Assembly (NCBI GenBank): GCA_958366985.1
Contig: CATXDC010000005.1
Location: 62,001-126,000, forward strand
Reading direction: 5' to 3'
Source: an uncultured Oscillospiraceae bacterium
GTDB lineage: Bacteria > Bacillota > Clostridia > Oscillospirales > Acutalibacteraceae
Length of the DNA stretch: 64,000 nucleotides
A model generated the notes under the pieces. The model made no database searches and was not told the DNA's origin. It was given only the letters and a program-made list of their open reading frames with translations. Positions 16,366-25,547 of this stretch are shown one piece after another (positions within the stretch are counted from its first letter, which is position 1; each line of letters begins with the position of its first letter). The position numbers were made by a program, and so were the translations under genes.

Positions 16366-17697
16366 TTAAGCTTTTGATGGTGTGAATATTTTTTCAAAGG
16401 TAAGCTTAAGTTTTTCACGGAGCGTATAATCATCAGCGCAGTAACATGAAAAATCAGTTATTTCAGGCTGTCCAACGCACTCATTTATAATAAGTTTTAC
16501 ACTTTCCACAGCTGTTTTGGAAAACCTGAAAATGCGGTTATTGCCTATTGCTTTAGCTGAAATTTTTCTGACTGGTTTGCCTGAACGTATAAGTTCAACG
16601 GAAAAATCCCTTACGCAGTGGCCGTTTTCAATGTTTTCGCAAATTACAATGTGGTCGATATATGTCTTTTTTTCAAAAGATATTGTAATGCTGCGGTCTT
16701 TTCCTTTAGCTGAAGCAAGGGGATTGGCAAAACGATGTTTTATGCGTTCTCCCAATAGATGCATTTGTTCTGCATCCTTTTCCGGTACAAGGCCACGGTC
16801 ATCAATAACCATTCCCAAAAGAAGATTGCAGTTTCTTCCTACAGATTGATAATAAATATCCGTGAGTTTATCAGCGGAGATAACTTTATATTCCTCTTCC
16901 TTTTTCCAGAACCATTCCTTTGTTCTGTTGGGAGTATCACACTCTGCTGGAGCCCACATCCTACCATCAGGATTTCCTGTTCCTGTAGATTCATCCTCAA
17001 CAGTTCCGTCAAACTGTCCTTCAGTGCCTGTTGAAGACCAGCAGTCATAAGGCGCTATGCCTCTTTCATTTCCTACCCAGCGGGTATTGTTTTCGCCGTC
17101 AATTGAAAATCCCTGAAATCTTACGGCGTTGTGCTGAAATCTATCATATATGGGTTTAAGATTAGGACCGCCGTCTTTAACACTGAGTATTCCGCCGTCA
17201 AACCATATTTCAAACATTTCACCGTAGCGGCTCCACAGCTCAGTAAGCTGTCTTTCCACGAGGGCGATATATTCACTCTGTTCATGAGGGTCTCCGCTGA
17301 GCACACGGCCGGGATTATCAACTTTCATATAGCCGTTACAGCTGCAGCTGTAATAAAGACCGGGACGGAGCCCATATTTTTTGCATGAACGCACGAACTC
17401 TTCAACAATATCGCCTTTGTAGGAGGAGTGCTTTACGCTGTAAGGCTCTGTGGGCCAAAGACAGAAACCGGTACAGTGTTTTGCTACAAGAACAGCATAT
17501 TTTGCACCTGCATCTTTTGCGGTTTTTATCCACTGATCGGTGTTTAGAGAAACAGGATTAAAAACTTTGGGGTCAGGATGGTAGCCCCATTGTTTTCTGA
17601 ACTGATAAGAAGGTTCAAAAACCGTTATATCGTAATGTATTATTACTCCGAATTCTTTTTTAGCCCATTCAATTTGATTTATCGTAGGTTTTGCCAT
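16366..17697 (-). CDS. Alpha-L-fucosidase, family GH29
   Basis: The 443-residue protein has the GH29 barrel motifs FGVIIHYDITVFEPS near the start, YAVLVAKHCTGFCLWPTE (about 67-84), GLRPGLYYS, and EIWFDGG (about 163-169), whose Asp at about 167 is the expected nucleophile. A C-terminal domain of beta type (ITISFEKKTYIDHIVICENI) follows. There is no signal peptide, so it acts in the cytoplasm on imported fucosylated glycans. It lies 75 bases downstream of a glycosyltransferase on the same strand, which may be chance. GGGAG precedes the ATG. Confidence 0.9.
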   Translation of the reverse strand: MAKPTINQIEWAKKEFGVIIHYDITVFEPSYQFRKQWGYHPDPKVFNPVSLNTDQWIKTAKDAGAKYAVLVAKHCTGFCLWPTEPYSVKHSSYKGDIVEEFVRSCKKYGLRPGLYYSCSCNGYMKVDNPGRVLSGDPHEQSEYIALVERQLTELWSRYGEMFEIWFDGGILSVKDGGPNLKPIYDRFQHNAVRFQGFSIDGENNTRWVGNERGIAPYDCWSSTGTEGQFDGTVEDESTGTGNPDGRMWAPAECDTPNRTKEWFWKKEEEYKVISADKLTDIYYQSVGRNCNLLLGMVIDDRGLVPEKDAEQMHLLGERIKHRFANPLASAKGKDRSITISFEKKTYIDHIVICENIENGHCVRDFSVELIRSGKPVRKISAKAIGNNRIFRFSKTAVESVKLIINECVGQPEITDFSCYCADDYTLREKLKLTFEKIFTPSKA

Positions 17698-17772
17698 TTT
17701 TATTCTCCCATAACGGTATATTTTATTGCTGAATAAAATAAAGCTGATGAAAGTTCGGGGAATTAATTCAAA

Positions 17773-18756
17773 TTATTTTGTGAGAGTAGTTTCTTGCTTA
17801 TAAGTTTTTGCATAGTCTTCGTTATTTTCTTTTACTATGTAAATCGGTCTTTTCTTTACCTCAAGATACATTTTTGAAAGGTATTGTCCTAAAATACCCA
17901 TACAGAAAAGCTGCACTCCACCTATAAACAGAATAAGGCAGGCAAGAGATGGCCAACCGTCTACAGGGTCTCCGTAGATAATGGTTTTGAAAAATACTAT
18001 TAAAAGCATGACAAATGCTAAAAAGCAGAATATTAAACCTGCAATTGAGGATATCATCAAAGGAGCGGTGGAAAAAGCCACTATTCCCTCAAGGGAATAA
18101 AGCAGAAGCTTTCCAAAGTGCCATTTTGTTTCTCCGGCAACACGTTCCACATTTTCGTAGGGGATCCACTTTGTTCTGAATCCTACCCAGCCGAAAATGC
18201 CCTTTGAAAAACGATTGTATTCGCTCATAGAAATAACCGAATCTACCATTTTTCTCGTCATGAGTCTGAAATCCCTTGCTCCGTCCATGATTTCAAAGTC
18301 AAGGGTCTTGTTTATTATTTTATAGAACATTCTCGCAAAGAAAGAGCGAACAGGAGGTTCACCTTTTCTTGTAACTCTTCTTGTGGCGGCACAGTCGTAT
18401 TCTCCGCTTATAAGGTAGCCGTACATCTCTTCAAGAAGCTCAGGGGGATCCTGTAAATCTGCATCCATAACAGCAACATAATCACCGGTAGCCATTTCAA
18501 GACCTGAATACATTGCAGCTTCCTTGCCAAAATTTCTTGAAAATGAAGAGTATCTTACTCTTTCGTCCTGTAAAGAGAATCTTCTCAGTACGTCCAAGGT
18601 TTTATCTGATGAGCCATCGTCTACAAAATTGAATTCCCAGTTAAGATAATCCATCTTATCTGCAATTTTGCATATTGCGGGATAAAAAAATTCCAGAGCC
18701 TCTTCCTCGTTATAGCATGGTACTACAATTGAAATTTTCTGTTTTCCGTTTTCCAT
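17773..18756 (-). CDS. Family 2 glycosyltransferase, polyprenyl-phosphate sugar transferase type
   Basis: This 327-residue GT-A enzyme opens with ISIVVPCYNEEEALEFFYP, carries VDDGSSDKT and MDADLQDPPE (about 97-106) for nucleotide-sugar and metal binding, and ends with two membrane helices (about 232-300). This is the GtrB/DPM1-like layout of enzymes that load glucose, mannose or a related sugar on undecaprenyl phosphate at the inner membrane face. No flippase or acceptor-side transferase is adjacent, so the glycan it serves is unknown. Confidence 0.9.
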   Translation of the reverse strand: MENGKQKISIVVPCYNEEEALEFFYPAICKIADKMDYLNWEFNFVDDGSSDKTLDVLRRFSLQDERVRYSSFSRNFGKEAAMYSGLEMATGDYVAVMDADLQDPPELLEEMYGYLISGEYDCAATRRVTRKGEPPVRSFFARMFYKIINKTLDFEIMDGARDFRLMTRKMVDSVISMSEYNRFSKGIFGWVGFRTKWIPYENVERVAGETKWHFGKLLLYSLEGIVAFSTAPLMISSIAGLIFCFLAFVMLLIVFFKTIIYGDPVDGWPSLACLILFIGGVQLFCMGILGQYLSKMYLEVKKRPIYIVKENNEDYAKTYKQETTLTK

Positions 18757-19002
18757 TTTTACACTCCCTTCAAAGGTTCAACAATTTTTATATAAAAAGA
18801 TAGCAGAAAATTATTATATATAAGATGAAAAAACTTAAAGGCGTTGATATTATATTAAGTCAAGGGGTATAATTTGTCAACAACGTGTATTTGCCTTAAA
18901 ATACAGACTTTAACATTTTGAAATGCGTATTTTGACAGTTTTACAGGTCTTGACAGGTTTCGCAAATATAAAAATTAAATTTAAGTAACAACTTCTTAAT
19001 AA

Positions 19003-19036
19003 ATAAAGGACGCAGCAAATAACTGCGTCCTTTTGG
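19003..19036 (-). terminator. Terminator after the small membrane-anchored gene
   Basis: AAGGACGCAG and CTGCGTCCTT form a 10-bp stem with A/T-rich flanks on both sides, 13 bases beyond the stop at 19049 on the minus strand. Confidence 0.85.
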
Positions 19037-19048
19037 TATTTTTATTGA

Positions 19049-19633
19049 TTATGAATTTTTGAAATATTCCTCAATAGGAGTGTCGTTAATCATTATTCCT
19101 TTAATAATAACCTTACCTTTGTAGACTGTAATGCGGGCGGTGATAATGTCTGAATATCTTCTGCGCATGTCGTCCGGGTTATCATAGTCAAAAAATGATT
19201 TATGGAATCTGTTTTCTTCAATATACTGTGCCATTGCCTGAGCAGTGTCATCATCAAGAGAATAGTAGTTTATCGGGAAAAATTTGAAAGCCTCTTCTTT
19301 ATTTTTTATATAGTTGCTGGATTTGGGCGGATTATATGAAACATCGTGTAAATACGCAAGTCCTTCGGAATTTGTGTCAATCTGAACGTACATGCTGACG
19401 TCTTCGCCCATTTGATTATTTTCTGTATTTCTTCGCAGACTCACTTCTTCGTATACGTTGAAGTATACTTTATTGTCTTTTCCGACAGTATGCGGGTCTA
19501 TTTCTATATAATATACTCCTCCATTTTTTTCAATATTCTTTTCAATGGAAAGGGAATAACCTATCATGTAGGCAGGAATGAGAAGTTGAATTATAAAAAT
19601 GCCGATAAGCACATAAAAAAGCTTTTTACGCAT
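19049..19633 (-). CDS. Membrane-anchored protein, GDYXXLXY-like partner of a DUF2157 protein
   Basis: The 194-residue protein has a single N-terminal membrane helix (about 5-25), then a soluble extracytoplasmic domain beginning GGVYYIEIDPHTVGKDNKVYF. Small proteins of this shape, annotated GDYXXLXY, are often encoded beside DUF2157/DUF4401 membrane proteins; the exact motif is not clear here, so the family name is provisional. Its ATG overlaps the stop of the upstream DUF2157-type gene by eight bases, indicating coupled translation and probably a complex at the membrane. The function is unknown. Confidence 0.7.
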   Translation of the reverse strand: MRKKLFYVLIGIFIIQLLIPAYMIGYSLSIEKNIEKNGGVYYIEIDPHTVGKDNKVYFNVYEEVSLRRNTENNQMGEDVSMYVQIDTNSEGLAYLHDVSYNPPKSSNYIKNKEEAFKFFPINYYSLDDDTAQAMAQYIEENRFHKSFFDYDNPDDMRRRYSDIITARITVYKGKVIIKGIMINDTPIEEYFKNS

Positions 19634-21074
19634 TGTCTTCGCCTCCCTTTTGTGCCACTGAAAGTCCTTTTACATTTTTAGCAAGTGCAAAATTCACTGT
19701 AAGGAGTATGGCTCCCAAAATGATTAATACAAGTCCGCTTAAGAGCATTCCGAGGCTTGCAGAAAGGATGAGATAACCTATATAGAGCAGAATAAGCAGC
19801 AGACCGCTGTTCATCTCTATAAAATCACTGTGACGAACTCCGCCAAGAATAAGGTTGATACTTATTGTAACGGCGAAAATCCAGTATGTTATCAAAAATG
19901 TTTTTCTTAACCAATTTTCGTTGCCAAGATTAATAAATGGAATTATGCCTTGAATGATCGACCACAGGAAAAGAATTGACACCGATATTTTGCGATGAAT
20001 GTTTTCCTTTATATTTTTTCTTCCTGCAAATATTGCGATAGCTACAATAATCGCCATAAATGCAATTAAAAAATAATCTTTTGCTTCCATAGTATCCGTA
20101 CCTATCCAGTAATATTTTGAATAGAGAGGGAGAGATACGGAAAATCCAACTCCTACTATACCAAGGAGACTTCCGATTTTAAATGGAACTGAGTAGTCAC
20201 GATCATTTTTATCAAGTGCCATAAATGCAGTGGTGCATATAAGCAAAGGTAACATTGGATAGATTGCAGAATTTGCAGTAGATGCTAAATAAATTAAAGT
20301 TACGGCTCCTGCGGCGCTTACCCAAAGAGAAAATTTGAACATAGGCTCTTCTTTTTCTTTTTTGTGAATGTACAGATAAATCAGTCCAACAAAGAATAAA
20401 GCGACAGTTAAAAGCAGATATAAAAGATTTTCTGTCAATGCAAACCTGTATATACCCCAGTGTATTATGGCGTAGTAATATGCTGCCAGAGGAACCGCTG
20501 CACCAAAAAAGAATATGGCAGGCAGGAAAAGCAGTCCGTCAATCATAAGACAGTTTTCGTAGCCGAAGTGGATGTCATAAATGCTGTTTATCATGGCAAT
20601 TGTTGCAACAATTCCGGCGCACCAGAGAACAGAGGCTCCCTCACGCCATGGGATGAGATTTATCTTCTTTTTATAAACAAAAGCTGCACAGAATTGTCCT
20701 GCAAGAATGGGAACAAAGGCGAAAATTGTTTTAACTGGTATGGGGAAATTTTTCCATCCTGTCACGAATATAAAAATCAGACCAATTGCCACGAAGAGTG
20801 AACCGAGTACTGCGAGAATTATTGTTGCTGTATTTATCGGCTTTTTCTTATCAGGCTCAAGGGTGGTCTGTCTTTTTTCACCATAAATAATTTCTTCTAT
20901 GGGAGCATCAAAAACTTTAGAGAGCTTTTCGAGCATATCAATGTCGGGCTGAGTCCTGTCATTTTCCCAGTGCGAAACCGCCTGTCTTGAAATATGCAGT
21001 TCGGCGGCAAGCTGTTCCTGAGAAAGACCTTTTGCGTTTCTGAGCCGTTTTATGTTTTTCGCAACTTTTGCCAT
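19626..21074 (-). CDS. XRE helix-turn-helix fused to a DUF2157-like polytopic membrane domain
   Basis: Residues 5-62 are a Cro/C1 helix-turn-helix (KNIKRLRNAKGLSQEQLAAE, SRQAVSHWENDRTQPD). From about 80 to 470 the protein is polytopic with about twelve hydrophobic helices, including LWCAGIVATIAMINSIYDIHF, typical of DUF2157. A membrane-bound regulator of this kind could couple an envelope state to transcription near its own gene. GAGGTG precedes the ATG. Two adjacent inverted repeats upstream are likely its operators. It is cotranscribed with the small membrane-anchored gene that follows. Confidence 0.8.
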   Translation of the reverse strand: MAKVAKNIKRLRNAKGLSQEQLAAELHISRQAVSHWENDRTQPDIDMLEKLSKVFDAPIEEIIYGEKRQTTLEPDKKKPINTATIILAVLGSLFVAIGLIFIFVTGWKNFPIPVKTIFAFVPILAGQFCAAFVYKKKINLIPWREGASVLWCAGIVATIAMINSIYDIHFGYENCLMIDGLLFLPAIFFFGAAVPLAAYYYAIIHWGIYRFALTENLLYLLLTVALFFVGLIYLYIHKKEKEEPMFKFSLWVSAAGAVTLIYLASTANSAIYPMLPLLICTTAFMALDKNDRDYSVPFKIGSLLGIVGVGFSVSLPLYSKYYWIGTDTMEAKDYFLIAFMAIIVAIAIFAGRKNIKENIHRKISVSILFLWSIIQGIIPFINLGNENWLRKTFLITYWIFAVTISINLILGGVRHSDFIEMNSGLLLILLYIGYLILSASLGMLLSGLVLIILGAILLTVNFALAKNVKGLSVAQKGGEDNA

Positions 21075-21118
21075 ATTATCACCTCAGTATAATTAAATCA
21101 TATTTTACATATAATGTC

Positions 21119-21151
21119 ACGCTATTGTTTGTAGCGTAACGTAAATACGTT
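21119..21151 (-). promoter_or_regulatory. Twin palindromes upstream of the XRE-DUF2157 gene
   Basis: ACGCTA-N7-TAGCGT (21119-21137) abuts AACGTA-AA-TACGTT (21138-21151), 45-77 bases upstream of the start codon. The arrangement fits tandem operator sites for an XRE protein; recognition by the adjacent regulator is inferred. Confidence 0.5.
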
Positions 21152-21170
21152 GTTTTGGCTTTAAAAATTT

Positions 21171-21212
21171 AAATCCCGCCCTGTTAAATTAAAACAGAGC
21201 GGGATTTTTTCT
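21171..21212. terminator. Hairpin terminator downstream of a glycosyltransferase
   Basis: AATCCCGCCCTGTT pairs with AACAGAGCGGGATT with one mismatch. A run of T follows on the plus strand and ATTTAAAT on the minus strand. Confidence 0.7.
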
Positions 21213-21262
21213 TGCAGTACGAAAAAGAAAAGTTATAATAATTTAGAGAGGTGTTTTGGTTT

Positions 21263-22447
21263 TTATCCTGCAAGCTCGTTAACTGTGTTGTGCATTACGT
21301 CGGCAAATTTCTGACGGGAATATTTTTTAAGCATAAGAGTTTTTGCAAATTCACGGTGGGCTTTGGTATAATTCTTTTCATAGATTTCAAAAAATGCTTT
21401 TTTGAATCCGTCTTCGTCCTCAGGGTCAACGGAAATTCCAAGACCGCTGTGGTCAAGTATATTCTTTGCATCTCCTTTGGCTCCGAGAAGTACAGGGCAT
21501 CCGCTTGCAAGAACCTCATAGAGCTTTATGGGTACTGTGTCAAGCATTTCTCCGCTTCTGAGAGGGATTATGCTTAAATCTGCACTCGAAAGCAGTGTGA
21601 ATACCTCGTGCTGTGGTACGGGATCCTGGAAGGTGATGTTGGAAAGCTCCATTTTTCTTGCCTTTTCTATAAGCTCATTTTTAGCGGCTCCATTTCCGAA
21701 GAACATGAAGCGTACAGGCATATCTCTCACTTCATGAGCGATATTCAGCACATGGTCAAAGTTATACGCTTTTCCGATATTTCCTGCGTACACACAGGTG
21801 AAACGGTGGTCGAATCCGTATTTTTCCTTTACGTTTTCGTCAATTGAATGGAGAACAAACTCACCGTCAAGACCGTTGCCAACATACTTTATTTTATCAG
21901 CATATTTTTCGCCAAGCTTTTCTTTTAGCTTTTCAACTTTTCCGGGGCTGACAGTTGTAATGGCATCTGATTTTCTATACATAAAGTCTGCGATTTTTTT
22001 AAATGCACGATAGATAAAGCTTTTTTCCGAAAGTTCACCTATTTCGCAGGCGACGTCGGGCCATATATCCCTTATGTCAAAAATTAGTTTGCATTTTTTT
22101 ACCTTTGAAATTAAATATCCTGAAATGCTAAGAAGCAGAGGAGGAGATGTTGTTACAATAACATCTGCTTTACCTGCTGTAAGGGAAGCGAAAAAGCTTG
22201 TGGCCGCAAAGCTGAGGTTATTAAGAAGTCTGAAAACGGTATTCTTTTTAACCATTGGGATTGACGGCGCATATTTGACCCTTACCCCCTCAGGCGGTTT
22301 ATATTCGCCGTATTTTTTATTTAAGCTGCTTGTAAGAACAGTGATTTTGTGTCCCTCTTTCGCCAAATGGGAGGCGATTACACCCATTCTTTTGGCGCAT
22401 GGTGCGTTTGAGGGCATAAACTCATCACAGTGAAATAATATTTTCAT
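21263..22447 (-). CDS. Family 4 glycosyltransferase (WbuB/WcaI-like)
   Basis: The 394-residue GT-B enzyme has the N-terminal KILFHCDEFMPSNAPCAKRM, a middle TTVSPGKVEKLKEKLGEKY, the nucleotide-binding YVGNGLDGEF and YAGNIGKAYNF, and the C-terminal acidic motif in IPLRSGEMLDTVPIKLYEVLASGCPVL (split here by description: LYEVLASG near 325). This subgroup adds GlcNAc- or FucNAc-like sugars in polysaccharide assembly. GGAGG precedes the ATG. It is monocistronic in this window, with no other capsule gene beside it. Confidence 0.88.
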   Translation of the reverse strand: MKILFHCDEFMPSNAPCAKRMGVIASHLAKEGHKITVLTSSLNKKYGEYKPPEGVRVKYAPSIPMVKKNTVFRLLNNLSFAATSFFASLTAGKADVIVTTSPPLLLSISGYLISKVKKCKLIFDIRDIWPDVACEIGELSEKSFIYRAFKKIADFMYRKSDAITTVSPGKVEKLKEKLGEKYADKIKYVGNGLDGEFVLHSIDENVKEKYGFDHRFTCVYAGNIGKAYNFDHVLNIAHEVRDMPVRFMFFGNGAAKNELIEKARKMELSNITFQDPVPQHEVFTLLSSADLSIIPLRSGEMLDTVPIKLYEVLASGCPVLLGAKGDAKNILDHSGLGISVDPEDEDGFKKAFFEIYEKNYTKAHREFAKTLMLKKYSRQKFADVMHNTVNELAG

Positions 22448-22573
22448 GTAAAATCCTCCAAAAGTGAAAATTTTTTCAAAAAGACATCAAAATCGTGAAA
22501 TCATCGTCTTTTGGAGTGATTATATCATAAAGAATTTTGCTGTTCCATGTATAAATATTTCCGGAGGTATATC

Positions 22574-23638
22574 ATGAATTTTTCCTATTCCGATAAAGAA
22601 ATGCAATTCCTTTCAGAACGAGACAAGGTGCTCGGAGAATACATAAGAAAAAAGGGCAGAATCGAGAGAAGCGTAAACGGCGATATATTTTATAATGTTA
22701 TAGACAGTATCGCCGGACAGCAGATTTCTTCCGCAGCCCTCGAGACTGTGCGGAAAAAACTTTCAGAAATAACCGGAGGGGTTACCCCTGAAAAGCTGAA
22801 TGCACTTACTGCTGAGGAAATAAAGCAGTGCGGAATTTCTCTTAAAAAAGCTGAAAACATAAAAGCATTTGCCGAAAGCGTCTGCAGCGGAAAAACAGAT
22901 CTGGAATCTTTTAAAAATAAAGAGGACGAAGAAATAATAGAAGAGCTGACAGCATTTCGTGGAATCGGACGATGGACAGCGGAAATGACACTTATATTCG
23001 CATTACAGAGAAAAAACGTTTTAAGTTTCGGTGATTTCGGAATAAGAAAAGGGCTTAGTGTCCTTTATGGGTATGAAAAAATAGATAAAAAGCTTTTTGA
23101 GCAGTTCAGGGAAAGATTCTCTCCTTATGGTACAATTGCATCATTTTATCTGTGGGAAGCGGCAAGGGAAAATATTGATTTAAACAAAGAGGATTTTGCA
23201 GTAATAAAAACCCCTGTCGGAAGCCTCGAAATAAAAGGCGACAACAGGGGGATAAAAAGTATATTGTGGACTGAGGAAGAAGAAAGAAAAGCCGAAAATA
23301 TAATAGTCAAAGAAGCAGTAAAGCAGCTTAAAGAATATTTTGACGGAAGGAGAAAAATTTTTGATGTCCCCCTCAATACACAGGGAACTGAGTTTCAAAA
23401 GAAAGTATGGCAGGAAACCGCAAAAATTCCTTTCGGAGAAACACGCACTTACGGAGAAATAGCGGCTGCTGTGGGAAACCCAAAGGGCTCACGTGCTGTG
23501 GGTGGAGCAGTCAACAAAAATCCCGTCAATATAATTGTGCCCTGTCACAGGGTAATAGGAGCTGATTCATCCCTTACAGGGTACAGGGGAGGATTAGAAA
23601 GAAAAAGGTATCTGCTGGAGCTTGAGGGAATATTATAG
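22574..23638 (+). CDS. Fusion of AlkA-like 3-methyladenine glycosylase and Ogt O6-alkylguanine transferase
   Basis: The 354-residue protein combines two repair enzymes. Residues 1 to about 195 are a HhH-GPD glycosylase with GQQISSAA, the hairpin AFRGIGRWTAEM (about 125-138) and the catalytic Asp of FGDFGIRKG (about 154). Residues from about 205 to 354 form an Ogt domain with FQKKVWQETAKIPFGETRTY, the winged-helix GSRAVGGAVNKNP and the alkyl-accepting Cys in VPCHRVIG (about 323). A single polypeptide could thus excise N-alkylpurines and reverse O6-alkylguanine. Start 22574 is set by CCGGAGG; an upstream in-frame ATG at 22547 has no site. Confidence 0.92.
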   Translation: MNFSYSDKEMQFLSERDKVLGEYIRKKGRIERSVNGDIFYNVIDSIAGQQISSAALETVRKKLSEITGGVTPEKLNALTAEEIKQCGISLKKAENIKAFAESVCSGKTDLESFKNKEDEEIIEELTAFRGIGRWTAEMTLIFALQRKNVLSFGDFGIRKGLSVLYGYEKIDKKLFEQFRERFSPYGTIASFYLWEAARENIDLNKEDFAVIKTPVGSLEIKGDNRGIKSILWTEEEERKAENIIVKEAVKQLKEYFDGRRKIFDVPLNTQGTEFQKKVWQETAKIPFGETRTYGEIAAAVGNPKGSRAVGGAVNKNPVNIIVPCHRVIGADSSLTGYRGGLERKRYLLELEGIL

Positions 23639-24985
23639 GCATCCTGCTGAATAGCAGAGCAGTCCTAATAAAGCGAAGGTTTTAGGCCCGGCAATTCCAT
23701 CGGCAGTAAGTCCGAAAAGCTCCTGTATCTTTTTTACTGCTCCCTGAGTTTTCGCACCATATATGCCGTCTGCTGTAACTGAAGGTATGTTCTCATAAAC
23801 CTTGCTCAGGTTGTTTATAAGCTCCTGAAGCTTTTTGACATCGTCACCCTCATCGCCGGGCTTAAGAACTATCTGTGGCACAAGAGGACTTTCGGGAAGC
23901 TTTTGATCGGGAGAGAGAAACTTCTCAATGCCAAGATAGGCAACTAAAAGTTTCTGCCATGTTTTAGGTCCTACTACACCGTCGGGAGTAAGTGCCTGAC
24001 GCCGCTGAAATTCCTTTACAATCTCCTGGGTTTTCGGTCCGTAAACTCCGTCTATTTTAATTCGTGGAATATAGGAATAGTAATCGGAAAGAAGATTTAG
24101 TATATACTGAAGAAGTCTTACGTTGTTGCCCTTTTCGCCGGGTTTTACGGTGTCAGGATAACGTCCTGCAAGTTCTTCAAAGGTAATTCCCTCGGAGGAG
24201 AGTTCCGAAAGCTGTTTTACCGCAGCATAAATGTAGCTTATTTTGTACCAGACAGAGCTGTTTACAATTCCTGTCTGCGGCATATTGAAAATCTTCTGAA
24301 ATGCCAGAACAGCTTTTCGTGTTTCTGGGCCGAAATATCCGTCGGGGTTAACATAAGGTATCATGGGATAATTTCTGCCTATACGATTGAGCTTTACCTG
24401 TATGGCTCTTACTGCGCTGCTTCTGTCACCCTCTTTTAAGGGTGTGCCGGGATAAGAGGTCTGAAAGTTTCTTACGGGGGCATCCGCAACTATGTCTATA
24501 TCATCGCCGTAGTAAAATTGCAATATTTCATAAGGGGTATATCCCTGCTCGGCAAGATCCACAGTTCCCCACTGGGAAAGTCCGTCGCAAGTGACGGTAG
24601 TTCCGTTACAGAATTTTGCCGCAAGGGGAGAAATATCGCCACGGCGCTTTATATAGTCGTTGAAAAGCTCATCAACAATATCATCGACGTTCTGGAATGT
24701 GTCTCTTCCGTAGATGTATTTCTGGTCAAAGGCAGTGGAAGAGGTTATGTCAAAATTATAGCCTTTGCTCCTGTACCATTCATTGTAAATTCTGTTAAGG
24801 GCAAAGCTTACCTGAGCGTAAACATTGGCTCTTATAGCATTTTCAGGCCATGTGGGATATATTTCACTGGAAGCTACATTTTTTATGTAGTCGGGAAAGG
24901 GAACTGTAACGTTTCGTGCGTCAGAGTCCGGCGGCCCTAAGTGGACGGTTATATATTCGGGAATATAAGGTGCGCCTTCAAGCAT
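23633..24985 (-). CDS. sleC: SleC-type spore cortex-lytic enzyme, catalytic part with three peptidoglycan-binding domains
   Basis: The 450-residue protein matches the catalytic section of clostridial SleC: PDYIKNVASSEIYPTWPE (Glu about 41 aligns with the SpoIID catalytic Glu), YAQVSFALNRIYNEWY, SSTAFDQKY and LSQWGTVDLAEQGYTPYEIL. Three peptidoglycan-binding domains follow (about 180-255, 280-350, 375-445), against one in classical SleC. SleC lyses cortex glycan during germination after removal of a pro-sequence. Here that N-terminal part is encoded by the preceding gene. Start 24985 follows AAAGGAGG. The stop overlaps the tail of the convergent AlkA-Ogt gene by six bases. Confidence 0.88.
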   Translation of the reverse strand: MLEGAPYIPEYITVHLGPPDSDARNVTVPFPDYIKNVASSEIYPTWPENAIRANVYAQVSFALNRIYNEWYRSKGYNFDITSSTAFDQKYIYGRDTFQNVDDIVDELFNDYIKRRGDISPLAAKFCNGTTVTCDGLSQWGTVDLAEQGYTPYEILQFYYGDDIDIVADAPVRNFQTSYPGTPLKEGDRSSAVRAIQVKLNRIGRNYPMIPYVNPDGYFGPETRKAVLAFQKIFNMPQTGIVNSSVWYKISYIYAAVKQLSELSSEGITFEELAGRYPDTVKPGEKGNNVRLLQYILNLLSDYYSYIPRIKIDGVYGPKTQEIVKEFQRRQALTPDGVVGPKTWQKLLVAYLGIEKFLSPDQKLPESPLVPQIVLKPGDEGDDVKKLQELINNLSKVYENIPSVTADGIYGAKTQGAVKKIQELFGLTADGIAGPKTFALLGLLCYSAGCL

Positions 24986-24998
24986 AATAAAGCCTCCT

Positions 24999-25547
24999 TT
25001 AAAGGTCGGGTTCGTTTTCAATGTATTCTATGGGATCACCTGGAAGAGGATTAAGCTGTACATTTTGTACAGAGGTTATGCCCTCAAAAATCGGTACACC
25101 ACGATTGATGACGGTGCGGTAACCAGGAGCATCGGTTCTGATGTCATAGACCGCATATACATTTTTCCCTTTAGGAGCTTCTGAGTTTTCCACAGGCGGA
25201 GCGGGTAGAGGAATTACTGGAGTTTCTCCGCTTTTGTCGGTAAATCCGAAATACTGCAAAATCTGCTTTCCGTTATAGTTTTCCGTAACGAGAACAGAGG
25301 CGCCCTCTATGGGCATGGCTTTATTTCCCACGTTCACCATGACTTTAAGGTATCCAGTCTGTGTGTTTGCCGAAGGCACAGACTGATCTTCACCATTGTC
25401 ACTGCCCAGCTTCAGCTGATCGGGTGAAGCCTGTAAGGACACCGTTGGTACACTCTTTTCTTCCTGAGTGGGTTTTGATTTATATTTCATCAAGTCTTTT
25501 TTATATCTGTCCACCATTTCCTCAAAGGATTCATTTTGATTATTCAT
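24999..25547 (-). CDS. Separate protein equivalent to the SleC N-terminal pre-pro region
   Basis: The 182-residue protein has a charged, disordered start, then a beta domain with YLKVMVNVGNKAMPIEGASV, GETPVIPLPAPP and NVYAVYDIRTDAPGYRTVIN, ending near GVPIFEGITSVQNVQLNPLP. In C. difficile and C. perfringens SleC the same sequence style forms the N-terminal region of a single polypeptide, directly before the catalytic part. Here it ends 13 bases before the catalytic gene on the same strand, so the two halves are made separately. It may act as an inhibitor or targeting partner of the enzyme; that is inference. Confidence 0.75.
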   Translation of the reverse strand: MNNQNESFEEMVDRYKKDLMKYKSKPTQEEKSVPTVSLQASPDQLKLGSDNGEDQSVPSANTQTGYLKVMVNVGNKAMPIEGASVLVTENYNGKQILQYFGFTDKSGETPVIPLPAPPVENSEAPKGKNVYAVYDIRTDAPGYRTVINRGVPIFEGITSVQNVQLNPLPGDPIEYIENEPDL

